A DNA stretch of 64,000 bases. It comes from JBIKWM01 sp044356305 (GTDB taxonomy: Bacteria > Bacteroidota > Bacteroidia > UBA10329). Made by a program: the position numbers and the translations under genes. This document shows, in pieces, positions 27,205 through 36,993 of the stretch. The stretch is taken from the NCBI GenBank assembly GCA_044356305.1, contig JBIKWM010000011.1:1-64000 (forward strand), read 5' to 3'. The stretch's first letter is position 1. Each line of letters starts with the position of its first letter. The notes below the pieces were generated by a model. It saw nothing but the letters and a program-made list of their open reading frames with translations, ran no database searches and was not told the DNA's origin.

Positions 27205-27780
27205 ATGCTGCGCCAGTGCATCGTCCTCTCTTTAATTCTCGGACCGATATGGGCCATGGCCCAACCAGTGATGGAAGGATACTCGGTCTATTCCATTGAC
27301 CGCAATACCCGTGTGAGTGTGCGCACCCGGCAGAACAGGACATTCGTCATAGACAAGCATGGGGACACCACCTGCGTGATCCCGGTTGCGCTGAAAGGAA
27401 GTGTGGCCGTATCGAAAGACGGTCGCACCATAGCTGAATGGGTGGCTGAAGGCGACACCGCACGGCTGCGCAGGCCCCGCCTCACCTTTTACCGCCAATG
27501 CAAGGAGGCACTGGTCACCTATACCGACCCATCCATTGCCAATGAAATGGCCCGCTGGGGCGGCAAGGGGTTCCTGCGCAACGACAGCCTCTATCATCAA
27601 ATGGCGAAAAATCCATTTTTCCTGGATGGTGAAAAGCTCTTTTTGGGAATGGAGGACGGCACCATGGCCGTGTTCGACATGAAAAACCTGCAGGTGGTGT
27701 TTGCCGGATCGGGGGCCAATCATTTCAAACAGAACTATTTCTCCATCCCTGCACGGCCGCATTCTGAGCCCAGACCGTGA
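27205..27780 (+). CDS. Secreted hypothetical protein
   Basis: 191 residues from the ATG at 27205. A signal peptide (about 1-20, ending WAMAQ) precedes a mature part of short beta-like stretches (VSVRTRQNRTFVIDKHGDTTCVIP, GSVAVSKDGRTIAEW). The order resembles a small six-bladed or beta-sandwich protein, but no family is recognised. It lies directly after the glycosyltransferase operon with its own -7 box. There is no clear T9SS sorting domain. Confidence 0.65.
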   Translation: MLRQCIVLSLILGPIWAMAQPVMEGYSVYSIDRNTRVSVRTRQNRTFVIDKHGDTTCVIPVALKGSVAVSKDGRTIAEWVAEGDTARLRRPRLTFYRQCKEALVTYTDPSIANEMARWGGKGFLRNDSLYHQMAKNPFFLDGEKLFLGMEDGTMAVFDMKNLQVVFAGSGANHFKQNYFSIPARPHSEPRP

Positions 27781-27922
27781 AGGGTGCCACGGACGGGGAT
27801 CAGCATCCCTGTCTGTAGGTGCAAGATCTATCGAGGTGTGTTGATAGTGGTCTGATGACGCTATGCCCTGTAGTGATGCACGCAGGTGGCTCCCAGCATT
27901 TATAAGTTACTTCGCGGCCACA

Positions 27923-29236
27923 ATGAGGGCCCGTAGCGCAAAAAAGAACAAGATAAATGTGGTGACACTCGGATGCTCGAAGAACATCTTCGACAGCGAG
28001 GTGCTGATGGGCCAGTTGCAGGCCAATGGCATGGAGGCCACACACGAGAGCGAGCAGGACGATGCCCGTGTGGTGGTGATCAACACGTGCGGGTTCATCG
28101 ACAACGCCAAGCAGGAGAGCATCGATACCATTCTGCGCTTTGCCGAGGCCAAGAAACAGGGCCATGTGGAAAAGGTGTTTGTGACCGGATGCCTGTCTGA
28201 ACGCTACAGGGACGACCTGCGCACCGAGATACCGGACATTGACTCATGGTTCGGCACGCGCGACCTTCCGCTGCTGCTAAAGGCCCTCGGAGCCGATTAC
28301 AGACACGAGCTGGTGGGCGAACGGCTGCTGACCACCCCCACCCACTACGCTTATTTCAAGATCAGCGAAGGCTGTGACCGGCCGTGTTCATTCTGCGCCA
28401 TACCGCTCATGCGCGGGGGGCACCGGTCGACCCCCATAGAAGAACTGGTGGCCAACGCCAAGGGCCTGGCTGCCAAGGGTGTGAAAGAGCTGATGGTGAT
28501 AGCCCAGGACAGCACCTACTACGGCCTTGACCTCTATGGCAAAAGGCGCCTGGCTGACCTACTCAAGGCCCTGTGCGAGGTGGACGGCATTGAGTGGATC
28601 AGGCTGCACTACGCTTTCCCGGCCGGATTTCCGGAGGATGTGCTGGATGTGATGGCCCGCGAGCCGAAGATCTGCAAGTACCTCGACATGCCCCTCCAGC
28701 ACATTGCCGACCCGATCCTGAAAAGCATGCGCAGGGGCACCACCCGCGAAAAGACCGACCGCCTGATAGCCACCATACGCGAAAAGGTTCCCGGCATTGC
28801 GCTGCGCACCACACTCATAGCCGGTTATCCGGGCGAGACCCAGGCCGACTTCAATGAACTGAAACAATGGGTGAAGGCCATGCGGTTTGACCGGCTTGGC
28901 GTATTCGCCTATTCGCACGAGGAGAACACCCACGCCCACAGCCTAAAGGACAATGTGCCCGCCCGGACCAAGAAACAACGGGTGGCCGAGGTGATGGAGC
29001 TGCAGAGTGCTATTTCGCAGGAACTGAACAGCCAAAAGGTGGGCACCCGCCAGCGGGTACTGATAGACCGCAAGGTGGGCGACCACTACATAGGCCGCAC
29101 CCAGCACGACAGCCCAGAGGTGGACAACGAGGTGCACATAGATGCCGCCAGTGGCTACCTGCGTGCAGGCGACTTTGCCGATGTGGAGATAACCGGGGCC
29201 GATATGTATGACCTGACGGCTATAGTACTGACCTGA
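27923..29236 (+). CDS. rimO: Ribosomal protein S12 methylthiotransferase RimO
   Basis: 437 residues from the ATG at 27923. Domain order is UPF0004 (NVVTLGCSKNIFDSEVLMG, first [4Fe-4S] cysteines at GCSKN, NTCGFI and GCLSER), radical SAM (EGCDRPCSFCAIP, the CxxxCxxC cluster, about residue 160) and C-terminal TRAM. It adds a methylthio group to the conserved Asp of ribosomal protein S12. The motif pattern GCSKN and CAIPLMRG separates RimO from MiaB. The longer frame from 27863 adds residues without family similarity. Confidence 0.94.
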   Translation: MRARSAKKNKINVVTLGCSKNIFDSEVLMGQLQANGMEATHESEQDDARVVVINTCGFIDNAKQESIDTILRFAEAKKQGHVEKVFVTGCLSERYRDDLRTEIPDIDSWFGTRDLPLLLKALGADYRHELVGERLLTTPTHYAYFKISEGCDRPCSFCAIPLMRGGHRSTPIEELVANAKGLAAKGVKELMVIAQDSTYYGLDLYGKRRLADLLKALCEVDGIEWIRLHYAFPAGFPEDVLDVMAREPKICKYLDMPLQHIADPILKSMRRGTTREKTDRLIATIREKVPGIALRTTLIAGYPGETQADFNELKQWVKAMRFDRLGVFAYSHEENTHAHSLKDNVPARTKKQRVAEVMELQSAISQELNSQKVGTRQRVLIDRKVGDHYIGRTQHDSPEVDNEVHIDAASGYLRAGDFADVEITGADMYDLTAIVLT

Positions 29237-29537
29237 AGAACATCGGTGGTCCTGATGGGAGTGATGCCAAGTGCGGCAATTGCTCAGGACCAATCAGTTT
29301 TCAATGCGGGATCAGACAGGGAGCCGGTACCAGAGACCCGGGAAGAGGAAGGTATTATGTGCTGCGCGGGCACAATTCAACGGGATAGAGCTCATTAGAA
29401 CCATGAGCCTGACGCAGCAGGTCGGGATGTCGGTAATGGGAGATTTCCGCAAAGCGAGATAAGAGAAAGAGACGATGTGCCAGCATGATACGGGCGATGC
29501 CCCTAACAGCAAAGATCCGTTGCCCTACCTTTCGCCC

Positions 29538-30104
29538 ATGACCAATAAAGACCGAGAGACCGCGCGCGTCACCTTGCACATGGTGATGAGTGTGGACGGC
29601 CTGATAGCCCGGCCCGATAACAGCATTGAGTGGTTCAACAGCTCATCGGAGTTTGCAGAGGGTGTGCCGGTGCCTGAACTGCCTGATCTGGAGGAAGCGG
29701 CCGACTGCTATGTGATGGGATCGCGCACTTACGAGCATGCCAGCCATCTGGCCAAGGAACATGGCTGGCCCTATGGCGAGGTGCCTACCTACGTGCTGAG
29801 TGCCCGGCCCTTGCCTGTAGACCGCGAAAGCGTGAGGCTCTGGCCTGGCGACCTTTTGCAGCTGATGCAGGAACTGAAGGGACAGCAATACAGGAATGTG
29901 TGGGTGGTAGGAGGGGCCTCGGTGGTGAGTGCATTCCTCCGGGAAGGTCTGGCACATGAACTGAGGCTGGTGGTACTGCCCATCGTATTGGGACAGGGCC
30001 TCCCGTTCTTCTCATCCCTGAACAAGGAATATCCCCTTCAACTGCTGAACTGCACGGCCTACCGTAACGGCATGATTGAGCTGCGGTATGCCATAGATCA
30101 ATAA
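29538..30104 (+). CDS. Dihydrofolate-reductase-like (RibD C-terminal) family protein
   Basis: 188 residues from the ATG at 29538, four bases after a TACCTTTC box. RVTLHMVMSVDGLIARPDNSIEW opens the RibD_C/DHFR fold; YVMGSRTYEHA, VLSARPLPV and VWVVGGASVVSAFLREGLAHELRLVVLPIVLGQGLPFF follow in order. These are NADPH-binding reductases of unknown substrate; it is not part of a riboflavin operon here. The 300 bp before it show no convincing gene. Confidence 0.85.
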   Translation: MTNKDRETARVTLHMVMSVDGLIARPDNSIEWFNSSSEFAEGVPVPELPDLEEAADCYVMGSRTYEHASHLAKEHGWPYGEVPTYVLSARPLPVDRESVRLWPGDLLQLMQELKGQQYRNVWVVGGASVVSAFLREGLAHELRLVVLPIVLGQGLPFFSSLNKEYPLQLLNCTAYRNGMIELRYAIDQ

Positions 30105-30121
30105 CATTTTCAGTTACCCCA

Positions 30122-30469
30122 ATGAACAATGAGAAGGTATTCGCCTACACATTCGCCAGCATATATGCCCTGTATGTGAACAAGGTGGAGCGCAAGGGCC
30201 GCACCCGGGCCGAGCTCGATGCGGTGTTGTGCTGGTTGACAGGCCACACGGCACCATCGCTGCAGGCTGAGATAGACGGCACACACGACCTGCGCACCTT
30301 TTTTGCCACCGCACCCCGGTTGCACCCCGACAGTCACCTGATCAAGGGCATGATCTGCGGCTATCGCATTGAAGAGATTACCGATCCGCTCATGCAGCGC
30401 ATCCGTCAGATGGACAAGCTGGTGGACGAGCTGGCCAAAGGAAGGGCTGTGGAGAAGATCATGCGCTGA
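30122..30469 (+). CDS. DUF2200-type protein
   Basis: 115 residues, cytoplasmic, no signal or membrane segment. The pattern KVFAYTFASIYALYVNKVERKGRTRAEL followed by CWLTGH and IKGMICGYRIEEI is that of the small DUF2200 family, whose function is unknown. It follows the reductase after 17 bp and probably shares its transcript. Confidence 0.8.
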   Translation: MNNEKVFAYTFASIYALYVNKVERKGRTRAELDAVLCWLTGHTAPSLQAEIDGTHDLRTFFATAPRLHPDSHLIKGMICGYRIEEITDPLMQRIRQMDKLVDELAKGRAVEKIMR

Positions 30470-30486
30470 AAGGCCCAACGGAGGCC

Positions 30487-31980
30487 TCAGGGAGCATGTA
30501 CCAACCTGAGCGTCCCCTCATTGCAGCGGGCCACGAACATGCCATAAGGAAGTTCTGTAAGGTCAACGCTCCGAACGGGTCCTTTCAGTTTGAGTCTCAG
30601 GGCCCCTTGCAGGTCAAACACCATCAGATTATTCACGGTCCTGCTGAACGACACCATTCCGGACGATGGGACGGGCCAAGCCAAAAGGGGCTGAAAAGTG
30701 CCGGCATTGCCTACAGCAGTGACCACATTGCGCATGGTGTACCAGATATGTGTGCTGTCGGTGCCGTGCGGTTTGATGAAGAAATGCACATGGGGGATCC
30801 CATCGGGCCCCACCTTGATGTTGTGCAGACCCACTTCGTTGCTGTCGGCATCGGTGATGAACTCAGGGGTTGAGATGGACGATGCATCGCCACTGATGTG
30901 CACCATCTGCAGGTCGGCCCTGCGGTCAGAAGGCCCCTGATAATCGCGCTGATCCTTGTAGCAGTACCACACCCTGTCGTTGGCGTGGTCGTAGGCAGCC
31001 TTGACAAGGTGACTCTGTACGCCTGGCTCTGAGATCATTGCCGGAGAGCCCCAATCGGCCCCCAGGTCGGTGCTATGCACATACCACACACGGGCGGCAA
31101 GGTTGCCACCTGCCTGCGGATACTCGTGGTATGCCACATGGATATGGCCGTTGCGGTCAATCACCACACCCGGGTCGCTCTGCATGCCCGGCCCGCCAGC
31201 AACGGTAAATGGCTGGCCCCAGGTGGCCCCTCCATCGGTGGTAACGGCCATTTGCACATCCCAGTCCTGCACAAACTGGGTGGTGACCCCGATGCTGTCG
31301 CGCCATGCTATGGCCAGGGTGTCGCCATCGGCCCCGGCAAAGTCCCCGCTCGGAAATGCCGAGTGCCTGCCGTCATCGGCACTGAGCATCTGCTGCGGCT
31401 GCCATGTCAGTCCACCGTCAAGGCTGCGGGCATAGACCGTTTCGGCCGTCTGGGCCGTCTGCGCATCGCCTTCGTGCCAATAGGCATGCACGCGTCCGCT
31501 GCGATCGGTGCTGACCTGACAGAATCCGAACTTGTCCTTAACCGTTTGCCCGATACGGAGCGTGTCGGACCACACCAGGTCCTGGGCATCGGCCCATACG
31601 TGATACACGGCCTTCTTTACCCGCGAGGCCCATATGACATGCAACCGGTCATCGGTGCCGATGTCCATGCTCGGCAAGGTGTTGGAAGGGGTCTGTTCCA
31701 TCACATCAAACAATGTGGGAGGGGGCGAGACCCAACTCAGACCATTGTCGGCACTGCCTACGATCGAGCGCCTTTCGAGATTACCCTGACTCTCGGTGTA
31801 CAGGATGAGCACCCTACCATCGGCTGTGACAGCCATGTTGTTGGCCACGGCCCCATTGGTAAACGCACCCGGGTCGGACTGCGATACCGGCAGCGGTGGA
31901 TGCAACCAATCGGGATGGGTGCCATGCAATTGGGCATTGGCCGCCATGGGCACTATGAGCATCAGGTAGATGATACGCAT
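30487..31980 (-). CDS. Secreted BNR-repeat (sialidase-like) protein with T9SS end
   Basis: 497 residues from the ATG at 31980 (MRIIYLMLIVPMAANAQ, signal peptide). Four Asp boxes of the form S/T-x-D-x-G-x-x-W are visible: SADNGLSW, SLDGGLTW, TTDGGATW and STDLGADW, so the core is a six-bladed beta-propeller as in sialidases and BNR proteins. The catalytic arginine triad and Tyr/Glu pair of true sialidases cannot be confirmed. The last 75 residues resemble a weak type A sorting domain with WPVPSSG in place of YPNP. A longer frame starts at 31998. Confidence 0.8.
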   Translation of the reverse strand: MRIIYLMLIVPMAANAQLHGTHPDWLHPPLPVSQSDPGAFTNGAVANNMAVTADGRVLILYTESQGNLERRSIVGSADNGLSWVSPPPTLFDVMEQTPSNTLPSMDIGTDDRLHVIWASRVKKAVYHVWADAQDLVWSDTLRIGQTVKDKFGFCQVSTDRSGRVHAYWHEGDAQTAQTAETVYARSLDGGLTWQPQQMLSADDGRHSAFPSGDFAGADGDTLAIAWRDSIGVTTQFVQDWDVQMAVTTDGGATWGQPFTVAGGPGMQSDPGVVIDRNGHIHVAYHEYPQAGGNLAARVWYVHSTDLGADWGSPAMISEPGVQSHLVKAAYDHANDRVWYCYKDQRDYQGPSDRRADLQMVHISGDASSISTPEFITDADSNEVGLHNIKVGPDGIPHVHFFIKPHGTDSTHIWYTMRNVVTAVGNAGTFQPLLAWPVPSSGMVSFSRTVNNLMVFDLQGALRLKLKGPVRSVDLTELPYGMFVARCNEGTLRLVHAP

Positions 31981-32159
31981 GAACAGGGCTTTGGGCACTT
32001 TGACGACAGACAGGGCCTTAAGGTTTAACCCACTGGGCCATGTTCACAGTTATTGATCAGGTACTTACACTTGTTACGGCAAATTGGGCCAATGATGGCG
32101 AATGACCATTTTTGCACTGCTCATACATGGCTCATTCATTCACATTGAAACAAGAAAAG

Positions 32160-33980
32160 ATGAGATTCCTCAACCTGTCTGCAGCCGTGGTTGCGGCACT
32201 CCTCACCGCCCCTGTGGGCTCATCGGCCCAGATAGCTTTGTACGGGGCCAACCAGTCGAACGTGGGGGCTGCGGATAACCATGGCGGCATATTCCGCTAT
32301 GTGCCCAATACCGACACCTACACCGCGCCCTACCTGGGCAACACGGCAGACGGGAACGAGATAACCGGCATGGTGCAGGTGGGCGACCTGGTGTATGGCA
32401 CCACCGGATATGAAGGGGCCAACGGACATGGCACCGTGTTCAGTTTCGACCTGGCCACCGAGACCTTCACCAAACTGGCCGACTTTGACAGCATCAACGG
32501 CAAATACCCCATCGATGACATGGTGCCCGCCCCCAACGGCAAGCTGTATGGCGTAACAACGTATGGTGGCACACTGGACCAAGGGGTGCTGTTCTCGTTT
32601 GACCCGGCCACCAACACCATCACCAAACTGATCGATTTTGAGACCGGCCCCTACTCGCAGCCCATGGGCGGCATGATCATGGGCAGCAACGGAAACCTTT
32701 ACGGGGTGGTGAGTTTCTATTACGGAGGCATTTTTGAGTATGTGATAGCCACCAACACGCTGACGTACATCCTCGACTTCCCCACCACCAATGGCGGGCG
32801 TGTGCCCTTTGCCAAACTCACCGAGGTGCAGGATTCGGTGTTTTACGGATCGACCCGCTACGGGGGATCAGGTACCGCGCAGGAGGGCACCCTGTTCCGT
32901 TACGACCAGCGCGATGACTCGTTCACCACCGTCAAGTTCTTTCAGGGCGGCACAGATGGCAGCTGGCCGCAGAACGGTTTTGTGCACGTTGGCGACAACC
33001 TCTACGGTTTCACCTACAAAGGGGGCGATTTCACGTACGGCACCTTTTTCAGCTACGATTTGGTGCAGGAGCAGTTCACCCAACTGGTAGACCTCGACTA
33101 TCCCGTGGGTGCCTACCCCGAGAACCGGCCCATACTCGGGTCAGACGGCAAGATCTACAGCGCCACCACCACCGGTGGCAATCTGGGGCGTGGCAGCATT
33201 GTGCGCTACGACATGGCCACAGGTGCCATGACCAACCTCTACACCATGTTCGGTGGCGAGGGCACCTACCCGCTCAACGGGCTGATTGAGGCCTGCATCA
33301 CCCCACCGCCCACCGGCACCGCCACCGCGACCCTGTGCGAGGGCGCCACTGTGGCCGACCTCGATGCCAACGGCACACAGATAAAGTGGTATGCCACGGC
33401 CAATTCAACCACCCAGCTATCGGCCGGCACCGCGCTTAGCTCGGGCACCTACTACGCCACCCAGACCGTGCAGTGCCCCAGTGCCCAGCGGCTGGCTGTG
33501 AACGTCACTATACAGAGCCCCCCCGATGTGGGCGTGACCCTCACGGGCCAGACCATCACCGCAGATCAGGCCGGGGCACAGTACCAGTGGATAAACTGCG
33601 CCACCAACGCCAACATAGCCGGGGCCACATCGCAGGCATACACCGCCACGGCCAACGGGCAGTATAAGGTGCGCATCACCCTGGGGCCGTGTGTGGCCAC
33701 GAGCACCTGCACCACCATTGACGATGTGGGCATCAACGACCTCGACATGGGCACCGTGGCCATCTACCCCAACCCCACACGGGGCGATGTAACGGTGGAA
33801 TCGACCACCCCGCTCAGCCGCATCGACCTGATGGACCACACGGGCCGGGTGCTGCGCTCGCACCCTACCGGCACCCTGCGCACCGTGGTGCCCATGGCCG
33901 ATGTGGCCGCGGGCACCTACCTGCTGCGCCTTGTGGATGCCGATGGGCGCACAGGCCACCGCAGCGTGCTGAAGGATTGA
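32160..33980 (+). CDS. T9SS-secreted protein with GloVer-type tandem repeats
   Basis: 606 residues from the ATG at 32160. A signal peptide (about 1-24, GSSAQ) is followed by about seven repeats with the pattern LYGxTTxGGxxxxGTxFxxD (for example LYGVTTYGGTLDQGVLFSFD), the GloVer/TIGR03803 choice-of-anchor repeat, which probably makes a propeller. Then come two Ig-like domains rich in Thr and Gly, and a type A sorting domain (AIYPNPTRGDVTVE to the Lys-Asp end). It would be secreted across the outer membrane and possibly anchored there. Confidence 0.85.
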   Translation: MRFLNLSAAVVAALLTAPVGSSAQIALYGANQSNVGAADNHGGIFRYVPNTDTYTAPYLGNTADGNEITGMVQVGDLVYGTTGYEGANGHGTVFSFDLATETFTKLADFDSINGKYPIDDMVPAPNGKLYGVTTYGGTLDQGVLFSFDPATNTITKLIDFETGPYSQPMGGMIMGSNGNLYGVVSFYYGGIFEYVIATNTLTYILDFPTTNGGRVPFAKLTEVQDSVFYGSTRYGGSGTAQEGTLFRYDQRDDSFTTVKFFQGGTDGSWPQNGFVHVGDNLYGFTYKGGDFTYGTFFSYDLVQEQFTQLVDLDYPVGAYPENRPILGSDGKIYSATTTGGNLGRGSIVRYDMATGAMTNLYTMFGGEGTYPLNGLIEACITPPPTGTATATLCEGATVADLDANGTQIKWYATANSTTQLSAGTALSSGTYYATQTVQCPSAQRLAVNVTIQSPPDVGVTLTGQTITADQAGAQYQWINCATNANIAGATSQAYTATANGQYKVRITLGPCVATSTCTTIDDVGINDLDMGTVAIYPNPTRGDVTVESTTPLSRIDLMDHTGRVLRSHPTGTLRTVVPMADVAAGTYLLRLVDADGRTGHRSVLKD

Positions 33981-33986
33981 CCGTAC

Positions 33987-34091
33987 AGACGTTGCATGCA
34001 ACGTCTCATCAGCATGGCAGTACAGACGTTGCATGCAACGTCTCTTCAGCAGGGCAGGAAACACACCGCGAGACGTAGCATGCTACGTCTC
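33987..34091. repeat. Three REP-like palindromes
   Basis: Two identical 20-bp perfect palindromes AGACGTTGCATGCAACGTCT (33987-34006, 34024-34043) are followed by the sister form AGACGTAGCATGCTACGTCT (34071-34090). The same two forms flank the RAYT transposase at 48964-49539. Confidence 0.9.
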
Positions 34092-34116
34092 TACAGCAGG
34101 ACACACACATTGAACC

Positions 34117-34584
34117 ATGGCCATTGCCGATGACCCGGCCCGCGAGATTGTCACCACGCGCCTTTTGCATGCACCTGTAGCGGAGGTGTTCCGGGCATGG
34201 ACCGCACCCGAGCACCTGTGCGTGTGGTGGGGCCCGGCCGGGTTCACCAACACCTTCCATGTATTCGACCTGCGCGTGGGCGGCCGGTGGAAGTTCACGA
34301 TGCACGGCCCCGAAAAAGGCCATTACGAGAACGAGGTGGAGTTCACAGCCATCGGGCCGCCCTACCACCTGGCATGGAAACGCCTCTCGCAGCCGCTGTT
34401 CGGCATCGATGCCACGTTCGAACCCATGGGCGACATGTTGACCCGACTCACCTGGCGGATGATATTCGACACAGCCGAGGAATGTGCCAAGTTGCGCCCC
34501 TACGTGGTGGAAAAAAACGAGGAGAACATGGACCGGCTTGAGGCGGAACTTGTGCGGATGGCGGAGCTTCTAAGGAATAGTTGA
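34117..34584 (+). CDS. SRPBCC (AHSA1-like) domain protein
   Basis: 155 residues. The START-like fold signature is clear: IVTTRLLHAPVAEVFRAWTAPEHLCVWWGP, then FDLRVGGRWKFTMHGPEKGHYENEVEFTAI and a C-terminal helix ENMDRLEAELVRMAELL. Members bind small hydrophobic ligands or act as Hsp90 activator homologues. There is no signal peptide. It stands alone between the palindrome cluster and a broken surface-protein gene. Confidence 0.88.
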   Translation: MAIADDPAREIVTTRLLHAPVAEVFRAWTAPEHLCVWWGPAGFTNTFHVFDLRVGGRWKFTMHGPEKGHYENEVEFTAIGPPYHLAWKRLSQPLFGIDATFEPMGDMLTRLTWRMIFDTAEECAKLRPYVVEKNEENMDRLEAELVRMAELLRNS

Positions 34585-34652
34585 GGGGCGGGGGCAAAGC
34601 CCGAACTTTTCAATACCTTGGCACCTACCTAAACACCCAAACACCCCATACA

Positions 34653-36990
34653 ATGAAAACCATCTGCCCCCCCCCTTGTCCTTTTACTGACCATTGCCAT
34701 CATCATGCTCGGTGAGATGCGGGCGGTGGGGCAGTGTACACTTTGTATTGGCTCCCAGAATATTCAAATTGGATTGAGTACCGCAAGTGGTAGTTCGTCC
34801 AATGCGTTCGGCACCGCCACATCAGGCGGTGATTATGCTTGGAGCATCGGATCGAAGGTCTTTGCCTCTGGCGACAATAGTTTTGTAATAGGGCAAGAGG
34901 CTGTAGCTGATGCGTCATACACATTCAATTACATTTTCGGCAGTGGCATCGAAGATTACCCGCTATTGAACAATGTGAGTAATTCAATCATGTTCGGGAT
35001 CGGCTCTGATAAATCGACCATTCTGGTCGGTGGTGCTTCAGGGGCCGGAACATGGGGCAATGTCGGAATCGGCAACATCACAGCCCCTGCCTCACTCCTA
35101 CATGTGCGTGATCAGTTACGCGTAGGGTATGCCTCTACAGCTAATGGTTCAGTTATTTTCAATAATAGCACCAACACCAACACAGTCACCATCCAGAGCG
35201 GGGTCACCTCTTCAAATTATTCTCTTACTCTGCCAACAGGGCTCGGCACGACCAATCAAGTCTTAGCCCTTACTGCTGTTTCCGGTTCTGTAGGAACCTT
35301 AGGTTGGGCCAATGGCGGTGGCACAACAGACTGGGAACTGGCAGGCAACAGCAACGCCACTTCAACAAGCAAGCTGGGCACCATGACCACCCAACCATTG
35401 ATGATATATGCCAACAGTGCCGAAAGGATGCGTGTGGCAACTGACGGCAACGTGGGCATAGGCCAGACGGCACCACTCGCCCAGTTGCACGTGGGCGATG
35501 GCGGCAGCAATGACATCATGATAGAAAAGACCGGGTCTAATGGCATAGCACGGCTCCGGTTCTTCTCAGATGCCGCCACCGATGAGTATGCCAACATCAT
35601 CTACGATGCCGATGAGAACCTGTTCATCGACAACGAGGCACAGGATCAGGAGATCTCTATCAGGCTCAATTGCAATGGCACGGTCTATCCTGCCTTGCGA
35701 TTCGATGGCAACACAGGCAATTCCACATTCCCGTTCATGAGGGCCTACTTCGGGTCCACCTCCATGGGCATCAACACCTGGATGATGGCCGAGGCCCGCA
35801 CCGACACAGGAGAGGAGATTGCCCGCTTCGGTGTAACGGATGTTAACATGGACAATACCCTAGGGGCCGGGCAGTATGTATCGGTTGAGAACAGCATTGA
35901 CAACGATGCCCAGTTCTCGGGCGGTTTTGTAGGTAGGTCAAGCTCCACGGTAGGACCGGCATTCTACGTCCGGTCAACGGTGCTCAGCGGGGGCGACTCT
36001 GGGGGGCAGCCCGCCATGCGGTTCGATGCCCGCACCGAGAGCGGATCCATCTCCACACGCCCCCTGTTCCGTTGGACCAATGATGTCAATACCATGATGC
36101 AGATGAATGCCAATGGCAACCTTGGCATCGGCACCACCACCCCAAGTGGTAAACTGCATGTGAATGGGACGGTGTTTATTACATGGAACTCTACGAATTT
36201 GCCACCATGTGCAACTCCAACGCCTCTTTCAACAGAACACGCCCTCGCAATCAATACAACAAACGGAGGCCAGCTAATGGATCTTACAGCCTCATCAATT
36301 CATCTAAAGGAGAATGTTGAGGACCTTCAATTTGACCGAGATGCATTCTTCAACCTCAGGGTTGTGGATTTTGATTGGAAGGCTCATTATGGAGGTAACC
36401 ATGATGTAGGTATGATAGCACAAGAAGTGGTTGAGACTTTTCCAGCTCTCGCCTCCTGGTCATTTAGGCATACGTATACTGATGATGGCCAATTGGTGGT
36501 TGATACCGCAGGTGTGCCCATTGTTGATACGACACAGTTTGAAGTGAGTGGGGTGCGGTATCACAAACTACCCGTTTACCTGTTTGCTATTGCCAAAGAA
36601 CAACGGGCCGAACTGATCGAATTACGCCAACAGGTGCAAGAAATGGCCGAGCAATTGAACAACTGTTGCACTTCGGTTCAACCGATGAACCGAATGGATG
36701 GCGGGAACCCGTTAACGGAACAGAAATTAGAGGAGTTCGTGCTATTGAGAAATGATCCCAACCCATTCAGCGATTACACTGACATCAAATATCAGCATGA
36801 CGGATGCTTGAATTGCGAGATCATTTTCATGGACCAAAGTGGTCGTGTTGTTAAACGAGTGAAAACGAGCGGAACTACGGGCACTGTTCGCATATACTCG
36901 TCCGAAATAGGGACTGGGCTATATCACTACAGTCTCGTTGTTGATGGCCGGACGGTTCGAACCGAAAGGATGGTTTCTTCAATTCGCTGA
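34653..36990 (+). CDS. T9SS surface protein with S74 chaperone domain, frameshifted in a C9 tract
   Basis: The natural start is probably the ATG at 34653 (MKTIC), but nine C at 34667-34675 put the signal peptide out of frame. With eight C the frame continues into LVLLLTIAIIMLGEMRAVGQ, a normal signal peptide. As written, only the in-frame ATG at 34705 remains and the signal is truncated. The long passenger (trimeric-fibre-like glycine/serine repeats) is followed by an S74 intramolecular chaperone (SSIHLKENVEDL, Ser and Lys dyad spaced by five) and a type A sorting domain (NDPNPFSDYTDIKY to the end). GC falls after about 36175, within the gene. It may be phase-variable or a sequencing error. 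Confidence 0.7.
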
Positions 36991-36993
36991 TTT

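Noticed and set aside
29271..29462. Small plus-strand frame (63 codons) between rimO and the reductase
   Set aside because: No domain or signal, composition of non-coding sequence, and no promoter-like box before its start.
31075..32028. Plus-strand frame of 317 codons opposite the BNR protein
   Set aside because: It is a His-rich antisense shadow of a real signal-peptide-bearing gene with four Asp boxes.
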